Shown here piece by piece: positions 15,544 through 24,554 of a stretch of DNA of 35,734 bases (position 1 is the stretch's first letter; every line of letters starts with the position of its first letter). A program made the position numbers and the translations under genes. The notes under the pieces are model-generated. The model ran no database searches and was not told where the DNA came from. It was given only the letters and a program-made list of their open reading frames with translations. This DNA comes from CAISIP01 sp031367285 (GTDB taxonomy: Bacteria > Pseudomonadota > Gammaproteobacteria > Burkholderiales > Burkholderiaceae_C), in contig JANLPN010000597.1 of assembly GCA_031367285.1 (NCBI GenBank), positions 1 to 35,734 of the forward strand, given 5' to 3'.

Positions 15544-16473
15544 TCAATGGTGCGCGCGGGCGTAACGCCGCTCCAGCGCGGCAAAAAGCCGCGACAGCGT
15601 GAAACAGATGACGAAATAAATGGCGCCCACGAATACGAACACCTCGAACACCCGCTGGGTCGTGACCTGCACGTCCTGGGCCATGAAGGTCAGTTCCTGG
15701 ATCGACACCAGCGACACCAGCGAAGAGTCTTTGATCAACTGGATGAATTGCCCCGCCATGGGCGGCAACACGTTCCTGAACGCCTGCGGCAGGATCACGA
15801 AACGCATCACATCGAGCTTTGAGAATCCCAGACTGTCACCGGCTTCGATCTGCGATTTGGGCACCGACTCGAGGCCGGCGCGCACGATCTCGGTCACATA
15901 GGCGCCCGAGAAAACCGAAAGGCATATCAGGCCCAGCAGAAAATTATCTATCAGCTTGGGGGTGCCGAAGAAGACGCTGACCCACCACTGGCCGCTCGGC
16001 GACATGGATGCCACGCTGTCGGCCACGGCCAGCTTGGGCATGATCTGGCTGGCGATGAAGAACACGAAGACAAACACGAAAACAACCGGCGGAATATTGC
16101 GTATCAGCATCACGTACAGGCCGCTCAGCAGACGGAACAACAAACGCCGGCTGTTGCGCGCAACACCCATCACCGTGCCTATGACGCCGGCCAGCAGAAT
16201 GCCCCAGATGGCCAGTCGAAGGGTCGTCAGCAGGCCCTCGAAAACGATGTTGGGAACCCATTGACCGGTGGCCTTGTCGAGCCGCAATACGAATGGCCAG
16301 ATGCTGCTCCAGTCCCAGCGGTATTTGAGCACCACGGTGGTGTTCCAGACCATGTAGCCGAACACCAGCGCCACCAGCGCAAGCAGCACGAAATCCAGCC
16401 ATCTCCAGCGCCGGCGCCTCGCAGCGGGGGGAAGGCGTGTACCTCCGACGGCCAGTTGCGCGGCTTCAGCCAA
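15544..16473 (-). CDS. Polar amino-acid ABC transporter permease
   Basis: This 309-residue inner-membrane permease has a long hydrophilic N-terminus, a first helix at about 27-47, a periplasmic stretch, and the family core ending in the EAA loop EAGDSLGFSKLDVMRFVILP. The larger size and extra N-terminal helix resemble GltJ/AapQ-type permeases that pair with a second, different permease. The start is TTG: GGAG overlapping the stop region of the preceding binding-protein gene lies 6 bases upstream, and no ATG or GTG is available before the first helix. It may form a heterodimer with the permease at 22556-23383; this is inference. Confidence 0.9.
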   Translation of the reverse strand: MAEAAQLAVGGTRLPPAARRRRWRWLDFVLLALVALVFGYMVWNTTVVLKYRWDWSSIWPFVLRLDKATGQWVPNIVFEGLLTTLRLAIWGILLAGVIGTVMGVARNSRRLLFRLLSGLYVMLIRNIPPVVFVFVFVFFIASQIMPKLAVADSVASMSPSGQWWVSVFFGTPKLIDNFLLGLICLSVFSGAYVTEIVRAGLESVPKSQIEAGDSLGFSKLDVMRFVILPQAFRNVLPPMAGQFIQLIKDSSLVSLVSIQELTFMAQDVQVTTQRVFEVFVFVGAIYFVICFTLSRLFAALERRYARAHH

Positions 16474-16476
16474 GTT

Positions 16477-17283
16477 TTACTCCGGGACCGTTGCGGCCCA
16501 ATCCTGGGTCTTGAACCAGTAGGTATGGCGCTGCTTGAGCCAGTCCTTGTTCTTGCCGATCCAGTCGTTGAAATACGCCACCACCACCGGGCTGTTCTTG
16601 CGGACACCGAAACCCTCGACTGAGGTGGTCAGGTTCTCGCTCATGGGTTTGAACAGGCGGTCCGGGTTCTTGATCGTGAAGAAGGTCGGCTTGGGTTCGC
16701 TCGAGACGACGGCATGCGCATTGCCGTTGATGACTTCCTGGAATGCAATCGCGTCATCGTCGAATTGCCGCAAGGTCGCCTTGGGCCATTTCTCTTCGAT
16801 CGTCTTACAGGGCGCGGCGCCGCGCCGGCAGGTAAAGGTGACGTTGGCGCTGTTGTAGTCGTCCGGCCACTTCAATTTAGAGGCCAGTTGCTTCGAGGCA
16901 GCGACACCCTGCCCGGACTGGGAATAGGGTTCGGTGAAGTCGATCTGCGCCTGCCGCGCCGGGGTGACGGAGAGGCCGCCGATGATCACGTCGAACTTGC
17001 TGGCGATCAGTGCCGGAATGATGCCGTCGAACGCAGTTGGCTGAAGGTCCAGCTGCACTCCCATGTCCTTGGCCAGCCTGGTGGCAACGTCGATCTCGAA
17101 GCCGACCCACTGGCCCTGCTTGTCGCGCATGGCCCAGGGCACGAAGCTGCCGAAACCGACCTGCAGCTTGCCCCGTTTCTTGATGGCGTCAATCGCGTTG
17201 TCCTGCGCCAAGGCATGGGGTGTCCAGGCCATGGCAGTCAGCAAAAGCGCGGCGGCGCCCAAAATTCGTCTTAAATGGTTCAT
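16477..17283 (-). CDS. Periplasmic solute-binding protein of a polar amino-acid ABC transporter
   Basis: This 268-residue SBP family 3 protein has a signal peptide (MNHLRRILGAAALLLTAMAW, cleavage after ALA). Core motifs are IKKRGKLQVGFGSFVPWAMR, GFEIDVATRLAKDMGVQLDL and KFDVIIGGLSVTPARQAQIDF. Two cysteines (VTFTCRRGAAPCKT) could form a disulfide near the ligand hinge. I chose the ATG at 17283 because AAGGAGC sits seven bases upstream; an ATG at 17304 would place that site inside the gene. It is the first gene of the ABC-deacylase-Rieske segment after a 238-base gap. Its similarity to the plus-strand binding protein is only at family level, so the two may bind different ligands. Confidence 0.92.
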   Translation of the reverse strand: MNHLRRILGAAALLLTAMAWTPHALAQDNAIDAIKKRGKLQVGFGSFVPWAMRDKQGQWVGFEIDVATRLAKDMGVQLDLQPTAFDGIIPALIASKFDVIIGGLSVTPARQAQIDFTEPYSQSGQGVAASKQLASKLKWPDDYNSANVTFTCRRGAAPCKTIEEKWPKATLRQFDDDAIAFQEVINGNAHAVVSSEPKPTFFTIKNPDRLFKPMSENLTTSVEGFGVRKNSPVVVAYFNDWIGKNKDWLKQRHTYWFKTQDWAATVPE

Positions 17284-17521
17284 CGAAAGCTCCTTCATGT
17301 TCAAGTTGACCCAACCAAGCGACTTACCAGTATCAGGGCCCGACTTGGCCCCGCGGCTGATTTGACTGCAGTTCGCCCATTGTCAATGAGCGCAGGCACT
17401 ATTTACCCATGCATTATTTGTACCTGCTGACATCCATATATTGCGCCCGACCCTGACATTAACGAATCGAGGGTAACCCTTACGGTTTAGCTAATGGTTA
17501 CCGCCGCTGCTCTGGCCAGGG
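17284..17521 (-). promoter_or_regulatory. Gap with inverted repeat between soxG and the ABC operon; probable promoter region
   Basis: This 238-base gap is the largest break in the minus-strand cluster. It holds a perfect 7-bp inverted repeat GGTAACC (17472-17478) / GGTTACC (17496-17502) with a 17-base spacer, and an AT-rich tract at about 17400-17450 that could carry a promoter for the binding-protein gene. The repeat lacks a T-run, so it is more like an operator or weak hairpin than a classic terminator. Separate expression of the transporter genes is inferred. Confidence 0.4.
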
Positions 17522-18022
17522 TTAAGGCCCGCCATTGATGCGCGAAAAATAATCGGACACCATGGACGCGTAGCTGCGCTCAAACGCGACCTCGAAGCCG
17601 GCAGCACACCGCAGTATCAGTGCCTTCTGGCCAAAGGCTTCCGTGAAAGTCGCACCGTCCGCCGGGAAAACGACCGGATCGGTGTCCAGCGGGCTGGCAA
17701 TCGCCATCACCTGGCGCGCGTGTGGACCAGAAATCGCGAAAAACGCATAGGCATCGGATACCGGCACGACCAGCGTGTCGGCGGCCGGCGCGTCTTCCAG
17801 CAGCGTGGACAACAGGCGCTCTTCGTCTTCGATCGGGGCGCGCACCAGCCAATGTTCGCGTGCCGCGCGCAACACCTGTATCGGCCCGAGGGCGGCTGCG
17901 CGGCCGGGCGCCGGTTCCCACAGCCCCAGCCGTCGCAGGCGCGGGGCGATATCGCCGGCACTGCCCTTGAGGTCCACCAGCGCCACCATGGGCAGAGGGT
18001 TTATCGAGACATCGTAGATCAC
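17522..18022 (-). CDS. soxG: Sarcosine oxidase gamma subunit-like protein
   Basis: This 166-residue protein has the diverged GcvT-like fold of tetrameric sarcosine oxidase gamma subunits, with a recognisable C-terminal half: YAFFAISGPHARQVMAI, then DGATFTEAFGQKALILR, ending FERSYASMVSDYF. The role in the complex is structural; it carries no cofactor. The start is GTG one base after the soxA stop (TGA-G-GTG), with AGGAG seven bases upstream, so translation is coupled to soxA. Gamma subunits are poorly conserved; the call rests on position after SoxA as well as sequence. Confidence 0.85.
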   Translation of the reverse strand: MIYDVSINPLPMVALVDLKGSAGDIAPRLRRLGLWEPAPGRAAALGPIQVLRAAREHWLVRAPIEDEERLLSTLLEDAPAADTLVVPVSDAYAFFAISGPHARQVMAIASPLDTDPVVFPADGATFTEAFGQKALILRCAAGFEVAFERSYASMVSDYFSRINGGP

Positions 18023-18023
18023 C

Positions 18024-20993
18024 TCAACTCCTCAGTTTCTCGCCCGATGGATCGTAAAAACACGGCGCGGTGACGGTTGCGCGCACCACCTCGTCCTGCA
18101 TGCGTATGAACACGGTTTCACCCATGCGCTGGCGCCCGTTGGCCAGCAGGCCCAGCGCGATGCTGCGCTGGTTGGTGACACTCCAGACGCTGGCGCTCAC
18201 GAAGCCTTCCGAGGCCTGGCGCAAGCCCTTGGGCGTGATCGGTGCGCCGTCGCTTAACACGCGCTGCGCATCTTCGGTCAACAAACCCACCAGCTCGCGC
18301 CGCACGCGTTTGCTACTGCGCCGGATCCCAATCGCGCGTTTGCCCAGGTAGTCGGGCTTGGTTCTGGAAAGAATCCAGGGGATGCCCAGGTCTATCGGGT
18401 CTGCCGTGCCGTCCACTTCATGGACCAGAGACAGAAAGCCCTTCTCCACGCGCAGCAAGTGGCTGGCCTCGGACCCAACCGCCACCAGCCCCAGCGGCGC
18501 GCCCTTGTCCATGATGCGGCTCCAGAGCGGCATGGCATCGCGGCTGCGCACATTGATCTCGTAACTGAGCTCCCCCGTGAAGCTGACCCGCGCGACCCGT
18601 GCGGCCAAGCCGGCCACCGTGCCGTGCCGCAAGCCCATGAAAGGGAAAGCTGCGGGCGCCAGGTCGATGTCCGTCCCCAGCGCCTGTACGAAGGCTCGCG
18701 CCTTCGGACCACACACCGTGGCGTTGGCCCAGGCGGTGGTGACTGGCGTGATCCGGACCTTCCATTGCGGCCGCTCGATCTGGAGGAAATGTTCCATGTG
18801 CCGGTACACCTCGTCCGCGTTGCCGGTCGAGGTGGACATCAGGTAGTGGTCGGGCGCCAGCTTGAATGAGACCCCGTCGTCCAGGATCATGCCGTCGTCC
18901 GACAACATAAAGCCGTAACGCCCCATGCCGGTCTCCAGATTGGAGAACAGGTTGGTGTAGAGCATGTCCAGCAAACGCGCGGCGTCCGGCCCCTTGATCT
19001 CGAACTTGCCCAGGGGCGAACCGTCGTAGACGCCCAGGTTCAGGCGCACCGCAAGCGACTCGCGGCGGGTGGCGTCCTGCGCCGCTTCACCCGCGCGCGG
19101 GTAGTAACCGGGGCGGCGCCAGCGCGCGCCGGCCTCGATCATCACGGCGCCGTTGGCGACGTTCCAGGCCGTGATCGGTGTGTGGCGGTAGGGCAGGAAC
19201 ACGCTGCCGCCGCGCGCACCGGCCAGCGCGCCGAACTCGACCGGCATAAAGGGCGAGCGGAAGGTCGTGGTGCCGATCGCGTCCAAGCGTGTCTGCTGGG
19301 CCATGGCGATGGCGCCCACCACGTTGATGTTGCCGGTCTTGCCCTGGTCGATGCCCATGCCGGCGGTGGTGTAGCGCTTCACGTGTTCCACCGCGCCGTA
19401 GCCCTCGCGGAGTGCTACATGGATGTCGGCCACGGTCACGTCGTGTTGCAGGTCCAGGAAGGCCTTGTCGGACGGCTTGTGGGGTTCGACATGCCACATG
19501 GCTTCGGTCGCATGGGCTGGTGTGCTGCTGCAAGCTGGCAGCGGCGGTGGCTGTCGCCGAAGCGCCTGCTGCGCGGCGGCATCAAAGCCCTGCGCCTGGG
19601 CCGCCTGCATGCCCCTGGCGGCACCGTCGGCGAGGCACGCGGCGAGGTCATACAGACCATCGGCTGCGCCGACGCATCGGGCAGCCTGCTGCGGCCGGTC
19701 GGCTACGAAGGCGCTCAAGCCATCGTCGTAACGCAGGCTGCCGCGCGACTGCGAGAACAGATGCACCACGGGGTTCCATCCGCCCGATACGGCCAGCAAG
19801 TCGCAGGCGATGGGGCGCTCTGCGCCGCCCTGGCGCGCACGTATCCGGACGCCCTTGATCTGGCGCCGGCCGGCGCTTGTGACCACCACATGTCCTGCCA
19901 GGATCTGAACGCCGGGCACCAGCGCCGCGGCCTCGGGCGGTACGCTCGCGCGTGTATCTACTATGGCGCCCACCGCGATGCCGGCGGCCAGCATGTCGGC
20001 TGCCGCTTCATAGGCCGAACTGTTGTTGGTGAACACCACGGCGCGCCGCCCCGGCAACACGGCATAACGGTTCACATAGGTCTGCACTGCGGAGGCCAGC
20101 ATCACGCCGGGCCGGTCGTTGTCGTGGAACACCAGCGGCCGTTCGATCGCCCCGGCGGCGACGATCACCTGGCCGGCGCGCACCCGCCAGGTACGCTGGA
20201 AGATACCCGGCCTGGATGGCGCGCGTTCCGTCACCACCACCAGGTTTGATTCGCGGTAGGCCCAGGCGCTGGCCTGCGACAGCCGCGTGACGTTCGGCAG
20301 GTCATCAAGCGCGCGCGCGGTGGCGGCGACCCATTCCATCGCGGGACGGCCGTCTATCCGTGCGCGCCGGCCCAGCAGCGCGCCGCCGGGCTCGATGCCG
20401 TCGTCGGCCAGCAGCACGCGCACGCCGGCGCGCGCGGCGCTCAGGGCTGCCATCAATCCGGCTGGCCCGGCCCCGATCACCAGCACGTCGCAGTGCCAGT
20501 GCCGCGTTTCGTAGATGCCCTTGACGTGATCGGCGACGGGCGCGTGGGACAGTCCCGCGGCACGGCGTACCAGCGGCTCGTACACATGCCAGTTCGGCCA
20601 CATGAAGGTCTTGTAATAAAACGATGCGGGCAGCAGCCGGCTTATCGACTGGTTTACCGCCAGCAGGTCGAAACGGGCGGACGGCCAGCAGTTCACGGAA
20701 CGCGCTTCCAGGCCTTCGCGCAGCAGCACGGTGGTGATCGGATGGCTGCCTCCTGCCTGCTCACCGAGCAACTCGACGAAGGAGCTGGGCTCCTCCAGGC
20801 CCGCGCCAGTGATGCCGCGCGGCCGGTGGTATTTGAAGCTGCGCGCGGTCAGGCGCTCGCCGTGCGCCAGCAGGGCAGATGCCAGGGTGTCGCCGGCGCA
20901 GCCGGTGAAGCTGCGACCGTTGAAACGGAAGCGGACCGGCCGCGTGCGGTCTATGCGTCCGCCGTTCAGGGTGCGAAACGGTTCAGCGGCCAT
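18024..20993 (-). CDS. soxA: Sarcosine oxidase alpha subunit-like flavoenzyme
   Basis: This 989-residue subunit has the family's usual length and order: an N-terminal ferredoxin-like fold (about 15-100; FRFNGRSFTGCAGDTLASAL), an NAD-binding Rossmann region (about 168-480; CDVLVIGAGPAGLMAALSAA, and VIVAAGAIERPLVF), and a C-terminal GcvT-like domain (about 600-985) that binds tetrahydrofolate and captures the one-carbon unit as methylene-THF. It partners SoxB, SoxD and SoxG in oxidative demethylation of N-methyl amino acids. A GGGGAGG ribosome site precedes the ATG, which overlaps the end of soxD by 11 bases. The physiological substrate may be another secondary N-methyl amine rather than sarcosine. 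No folate-processing gene (purU, folD, glyA) is nearby. Confidence 0.93.
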   Translation of the reverse strand: MAAEPFRTLNGGRIDRTRPVRFRFNGRSFTGCAGDTLASALLAHGERLTARSFKYHRPRGITGAGLEEPSSFVELLGEQAGGSHPITTVLLREGLEARSVNCWPSARFDLLAVNQSISRLLPASFYYKTFMWPNWHVYEPLVRRAAGLSHAPVADHVKGIYETRHWHCDVLVIGAGPAGLMAALSAARAGVRVLLADDGIEPGGALLGRRARIDGRPAMEWVAATARALDDLPNVTRLSQASAWAYRESNLVVVTERAPSRPGIFQRTWRVRAGQVIVAAGAIERPLVFHDNDRPGVMLASAVQTYVNRYAVLPGRRAVVFTNNSSAYEAAADMLAAGIAVGAIVDTRASVPPEAAALVPGVQILAGHVVVTSAGRRQIKGVRIRARQGGAERPIACDLLAVSGGWNPVVHLFSQSRGSLRYDDGLSAFVADRPQQAARCVGAADGLYDLAACLADGAARGMQAAQAQGFDAAAQQALRRQPPPLPACSSTPAHATEAMWHVEPHKPSDKAFLDLQHDVTVADIHVALREGYGAVEHVKRYTTAGMGIDQGKTGNINVVGAIAMAQQTRLDAIGTTTFRSPFMPVEFGALAGARGGSVFLPYRHTPITAWNVANGAVMIEAGARWRRPGYYPRAGEAAQDATRRESLAVRLNLGVYDGSPLGKFEIKGPDAARLLDMLYTNLFSNLETGMGRYGFMLSDDGMILDDGVSFKLAPDHYLMSTSTGNADEVYRHMEHFLQIERPQWKVRITPVTTAWANATVCGPKARAFVQALGTDIDLAPAAFPFMGLRHGTVAGLAARVARVSFTGELSYEINVRSRDAMPLWSRIMDKGAPLGLVAVGSEASHLLRVEKGFLSLVHEVDGTADPIDLGIPWILSRTKPDYLGKRAIGIRRSSKRVRRELVGLLTEDAQRVLSDGAPITPKGLRQASEGFVSASVWSVTNQRSIALGLLANGRQRMGETVFIRMQDEVVRATVTAPCFYDPSGEKLRS

Positions 20994-21267
20994 GGCGCGC
21001 CTCCCCGAGGATCTGGTGCGTCACGGTGTCGCGCGTGAGGATCAGCCACGCGCCACAGCCGCGCACGTGCCACCATTTTTCGTCCACCGGCCCCATCGGG
21101 TTGTGGGGCACGGTCAGGTAATCGACCCACTGCGCGTCATCCAATATGCCGTTCAGCGCATCGTCCAGCACACCCGCCGCATCGGGCCGCGTCCGGCGCG
21201 CCGGCCCGCCGTGCTGGAACTCGGATTCGTTGCGTGGCCCGCAATGCGGGCAGGGGATCAAAAGCAT
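20983..21267 (-). CDS. soxD: Sarcosine oxidase delta subunit
   Basis: This 94-residue small zinc-binding subunit has ligands in the expected pattern: C6 and C9 (CPHCG), H67 and C71 (WWHVRGCGAW). The conserved text RNESEF after the first pair and VPHNPMGPVDEKWWH fit SoxD. It lies between soxB (2 bases after its stop) and soxA (11-base overlap), the canonical soxBDAG order. The ATG at 21267 is chosen because it gives the standard start directly before CPHCG; the frame further upstream only shadows soxB. Confidence 0.92.
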   Translation of the reverse strand: MLLIPCPHCGPRNESEFQHGGPARRTRPDAAGVLDDALNGILDDAQWVDYLTVPHNPMGPVDEKWWHVRGCGAWLILTRDTVTHQILGEARHGR

Positions 21268-21269
21268 GG

Positions 21270-22520
21270 TTACCTTGCCGTGGTGGTGCCGCTTTCCAGC
21301 ACGAAGTCGAGATGGCGGAAGCGGTCGAGCGAAAACGGAACGATCAGCGGGTGCGGTTCGTCGTGCGCGATCAGGTGGGCCAGCGTATAACCGCCCGCCG
21401 GCACGGCCTTGAAACCGCCCCACCAGCCGGCCGAGACATACAACCCGCCAATGGATGTCCGTGAAACGATGGGCGTGGCGTCGTGCGCGATATCCAGCGT
21501 TCCGCCCCACTGGCGCATCAGTTTGAGCCGCTTGAGGGCCGGGAACAATTCGAGCATGGACACCACGGTATCCTCGAACACGTTCTGCTTGATGTCGCGC
21601 CGGAACGACTGGCCGATGTCATTGGCACCGCCTATCACCAGTTCGCCGCGGTCCGATTGGCTCAGGTAGACACCGATGTCCGGGCAGTTGACGATCACGT
21701 CGATAAGCGGTTTGACGGGCTCCGACACGAAGGCCGTCAGGTTCATGGTCTTGAGCGGCAGGCGCAGCCCTGCGGTTTCGGTGAGCGTGGTGGTGTGGCC
21801 CGACACCACTACCGCCACCTTCTTGGCGCATACGGTTCCGCGGTCGGTCTCCACCCCGCGGATGCGGCCGTCCGTTGTGCGCAGCAGCGCCTTGACGGCA
21901 GTGTTCTGGTGCATCTCCACTCCGCGGTCGTCGGCCGAACGCGCGTAGCCCCAGGCCACCGCATCGTGCCGGCACACAGCGGCGTCGGTGTGCACCATGC
22001 CAGCGATGATGGGCAGCCGCGAATCGGGTCCGCCGCCGGTCAGCGCCGGTATGCGCCGCCGCACTTCCTCCACACTGATCGGTTCGTAGGTGGACCCGTG
22101 GTTGTCCATGTTCATCATGCGCCGACGTATGTCACGCAGCCTGCCCGAGGTCTGCACGATGTCCACCATGCTGCGCTTGGAGTACATCAGGTTGAAGTTC
22201 AGCTCTTTGGTCAGCTGGTCGAACAGCGCCACCGACTTGACGTAGAACGGAATGCTCTCGTCGCGCAGGTAGTTGGACCGGATGGTCACCGTGTTGCGCG
22301 CGATGTTGCCGCCGCCGAGCCAGCCGCGGTCCAGCACGGCGACGTTGGTGATGCCGTGTTCCTTGGCCAGGTAGTGCGCGGTGGCCAGGCCGTGGCCGCC
22401 GGCGCCGATGATGACGACGTCGTATTCCTTGCGCAGCGGCGGGCTGCGCCAGGCGCGTTGCCAGTTCTGGTGGTGGGAGAACGCGTTGCGTGCGAGCGAG
22501 AAAATCGAGTAGCGCTGCAT
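21270..22520 (-). CDS. soxB: Sarcosine oxidase beta subunit-like FAD/FMN enzyme
   Basis: This 416-residue subunit is the one that oxidises the secondary amine. It has the FAD-binding fold YDVVIIGAGGHGLATAHYLA (33-52), the FxRGWLGGGNIARNT loop, and His185 in CRHDAVAWGYARS, the position of the covalent FMN histidine in tetrameric sarcosine oxidases. The usual GGxARHD is here AVCRHD, with a cysteine two residues before the histidine. A C-terminal SAGWWGGFKAVPAGG segment completes the flavin site. The ATG at 22520 gives the standard N-terminus (YSIFSLARNAFSHHQNWQRA). It follows a permease gene by 35 bases. Confidence 0.94.
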   Translation of the reverse strand: MQRYSIFSLARNAFSHHQNWQRAWRSPPLRKEYDVVIIGAGGHGLATAHYLAKEHGITNVAVLDRGWLGGGNIARNTVTIRSNYLRDESIPFYVKSVALFDQLTKELNFNLMYSKRSMVDIVQTSGRLRDIRRRMMNMDNHGSTYEPISVEEVRRRIPALTGGGPDSRLPIIAGMVHTDAAVCRHDAVAWGYARSADDRGVEMHQNTAVKALLRTTDGRIRGVETDRGTVCAKKVAVVVSGHTTTLTETAGLRLPLKTMNLTAFVSEPVKPLIDVIVNCPDIGVYLSQSDRGELVIGGANDIGQSFRRDIKQNVFEDTVVSMLELFPALKRLKLMRQWGGTLDIAHDATPIVSRTSIGGLYVSAGWWGGFKAVPAGGYTLAHLIAHDEPHPLIVPFSLDRFRHLDFVLESGTTTAR

Positions 22521-22555
22521 GGATCGGTATGAATCGGTATGAGCTTGATCAGGGC

Positions 22556-23383
22556 CTACCGCACGCGGTAACGCCGCTCGAGCCACCACACGAAAAACGA
22601 CAAGGACACGGTGATCACAAGGTACATCGCAGCTGCGGTGAGCCATATCTCGAACGCCATGAAGGTGTCCGAGACCAGGTTGCGCGCCTGGGTGGTCAGG
22701 TCGAAGATCGCGATCACGCTCACAATGGCCGAATGCTTGACCAGGTTGACCAGCACCCCGCCCAGCGGCGGTAACATCAGGGGCACGGCCTGCGGCAGGA
22801 TGATGTCGCGGTACAGGTTGAAGCCGCCAAAGCCCAGGCTCAGGCCGGCTTCGCGCTGGCCCCGGCGCACGGCCACGATGGCGCCACGCATGATTTCGGC
22901 CGCGAAGGCGCCTTCGTACAGGGCCACGCACAGGATGCCGGCCCACAGGCGCGGAATGCCCAGCAGCGCGGCGACGATGAAATAGGTGATCAGCATCTGG
23001 ACCAGGATCGGTGTGTTGCGGATCACTTCGATGTACACCCAAGCGATGGCCGGGCCAACCACCGAGTTGGACAGGCGCAGCATGGCCGTCAGAAGGCCTA
23101 TCACGAGTGCGAGCAGGCCGGCCTTCCAGGCGATCTCAAGTGTGACGAACAGGCCCTTGGTCAGCGGCCCCCATATCAGCTCACCATCCACCACGCGGTA
23201 GATGGTGCGCGGCACCTTGTCCCACTTCCACGCATAGCCCATGGACTGGGCGCCGTGCACGATAAACCAGAGCATGGCCCCGATGACGACCACGAATTGC
23301 AGCAGCTCGAACCACTGCGACCGGTGCCAGGGAACTTGCGGCGACGCCGGGTGCCGGGCCGGCGTGGCGGCATCGCCCGTCAC
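22556..23383 (-). CDS. Polar amino-acid ABC transporter permease
   Basis: This 275-residue inner-membrane permease has an extra N-terminal helix (about 25-45) followed by a periplasmic segment, then the core with IEVIRNTPILVQML and the EAA loop EAGLSLGFGGFNLYRDIILP. The start is GTG at 23383. It is the only transporter gene between the aminotransferase and soxB genes. With no binding protein or ATPase beside it, it probably pairs with the components at 14788-17283, perhaps as the second half of a GltJK-like heterodimer. Confidence 0.9.
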   Translation of the reverse strand: MTGDAATPARHPASPQVPWHRSQWFELLQFVVVIGAMLWFIVHGAQSMGYAWKWDKVPRTIYRVVDGELIWGPLTKGLFVTLEIAWKAGLLALVIGLLTAMLRLSNSVVGPAIAWVYIEVIRNTPILVQMLITYFIVAALLGIPRLWAGILCVALYEGAFAAEIMRGAIVAVRRGQREAGLSLGFGGFNLYRDIILPQAVPLMLPPLGGVLVNLVKHSAIVSVIAIFDLTTQARNLVSDTFMAFEIWLTAAAMYLVITVSLSFFVWWLERRYRVR

Positions 23384-23444
23384 TGGGCAAGCTCCGTACC
23401 GCGGACCGCGGTACGAGCCCCCTTCGGAACGGCAGGGCAGGGGC

Positions 23445-24554
23445 TCATGATTGGGCGCTCAAGAATTCGCGCAGCGCGGCCGTTGCGAGACGCATCTCGT
23501 GCTCCAGCCCGACAGTGATGCGCAGCATGTTGCTGTAGTCGGCCGAATTGAACATGCGCCCGACGATGCCGCGTGCAACCAGAAAGTCGTAGGCTTGCCG
23601 GGCCGATTTCTGCTGGCCCTCGAAGTCCAGCAGCAGGAAGTTGCCGTTGCTCGACAGGTAACCCAGACCCAGTTCGCGCATGTCCGCGCAAAAACGCGTT
23701 AGCTGGTCGCGGTTATGGGAGAACACGCGCTCCCGGTGCTGAACATCGCGCAAGGCCGCGATGCCCGCAGCCGTGGCGGGGCTGCTGATCGGGAAGGTCA
23801 ACCCGAGCCGGCGCAACACGTCCACGATGGCGGGTGGGCCGTACAACCAGCCCAGCCGCATGCCGGCCATGCCGAAGATCTTCGAGAAAGTGCGTGTCAT
23901 GACCACGTTCTGCGCGGCGTCCACCAGCGCCACCGGCAACTCGTAGTCGGCGGCCGTCACGTATTCGGCATAGGCCGAGTCCAGCACCAGCAGCACGTTG
24001 CCGGGCAGGCCGGCATGCAGGCGGCGAATCTCCGTGCCACCCAAAATGGTGCCTGTCGGGTTGTCCGGATTGGCCAGCAGCACCATGCGGGTGAGTGGTG
24101 TGACGCAGGACAGGATTCCATCCACCGATGCGCGGAAATGCGCATCCGGCGCCGCGACCGGAACCGCCCCCATGGCATGGGCATAGTTGGGAAATTTCAG
24201 GTAACCGTGCACACTGTGGATGACCTCGTCGCCCGGGTTCAGGAAACCGCGCGCCAGCCGTTGCAGCAGCTCGTCGGACCCGTGGCCGCAGACGATGCGC
24301 GCCGGGTCCAGGCCAAATGCCTCTGCCAGTGCCGCGGCCAGCAGCGCGGGGCCGTCCTCCGAATAACGCTCCATGGTGTCAAGCGCAGCGCATGCCGCGG
24401 CGGTCGCCCTGGGACTGGCGCCCAGCGCGCTTTCGTTGCTCGACAGATTGATCTTCGGCGCGGCGTCTGAACCCAGGTCGGTTGCCAGCATATGCGGCTT
24501 GATATTGAGAATGCCCGGGCGCGGGCTGACACTGCTCATGGTCTGGTCTTTCAT
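23445..24554 (-). CDS. HisC-like PLP aminotransferase
   Basis: This 369-residue class I/II aminotransferase of the histidinol-phosphate aminotransferase branch has INLSSNESALGASP (N-terminal substrate region), NPDNPTG (162-168), D192-x-x-Y195 stacking the PLP ring, PLP-lysine K225 (RTFSKIFGMAG) and R233 (MRLGW). The C-terminal LRITVGLE motif carries the carboxylate-binding arginine. It is not part of a his operon, so a catabolic substrate is likely, converting an amino acid to its 2-oxo acid for the ThDP decarboxylase encoded upstream; that step is inferred. Its ATG overlaps the amidase stop by four bases (ATGA), showing translational coupling. Confidence 0.9.
   Translation of the reverse strand: MKDQTMSSVSPRPGILNIKPHMLATDLGSDAAPKINLSSNESALGASPRATAAACAALDTMERYSEDGPALLAAALAEAFGLDPARIVCGHGSDELLQRLARGFLNPGDEVIHSVHGYLKFPNYAHAMGAVPVAAPDAHFRASVDGILSCVTPLTRMVLLANPDNPTGTILGGTEIRRLHAGLPGNVLLVLDSAYAEYVTAADYELPVALVDAAQNVVMTRTFSKIFGMAGMRLGWLYGPPAIVDVLRRLGLTFPISSPATAAGIAALRDVQHRERVFSHNRDQLTRFCADMRELGLGYLSSNGNFLLLDFEGQQKSARQAYDFLVARGIVGRMFNSADYSNMLRITVGLEHEMRLATAALREFLSAQS

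Noticed and set aside
21268..21510. N-terminal extension of soxD to 21510
   Set aside because: The extension is a frame shadow of soxB; SoxD begins at the ATG immediately before CPHCG.
10565..22520. A creatinine degradation pathway (creatininase plus sarcosine oxidase)
   Set aside because: No creatinase gene is present and the creatininase-like protein lacks the glutamate ligand position, so the label would be misleading.
22521..23042. N-terminal extension of soxB to 23042
   Set aside because: It runs through the permease gene in another frame; the ATG at 22520 gives the usual SoxB start and length.
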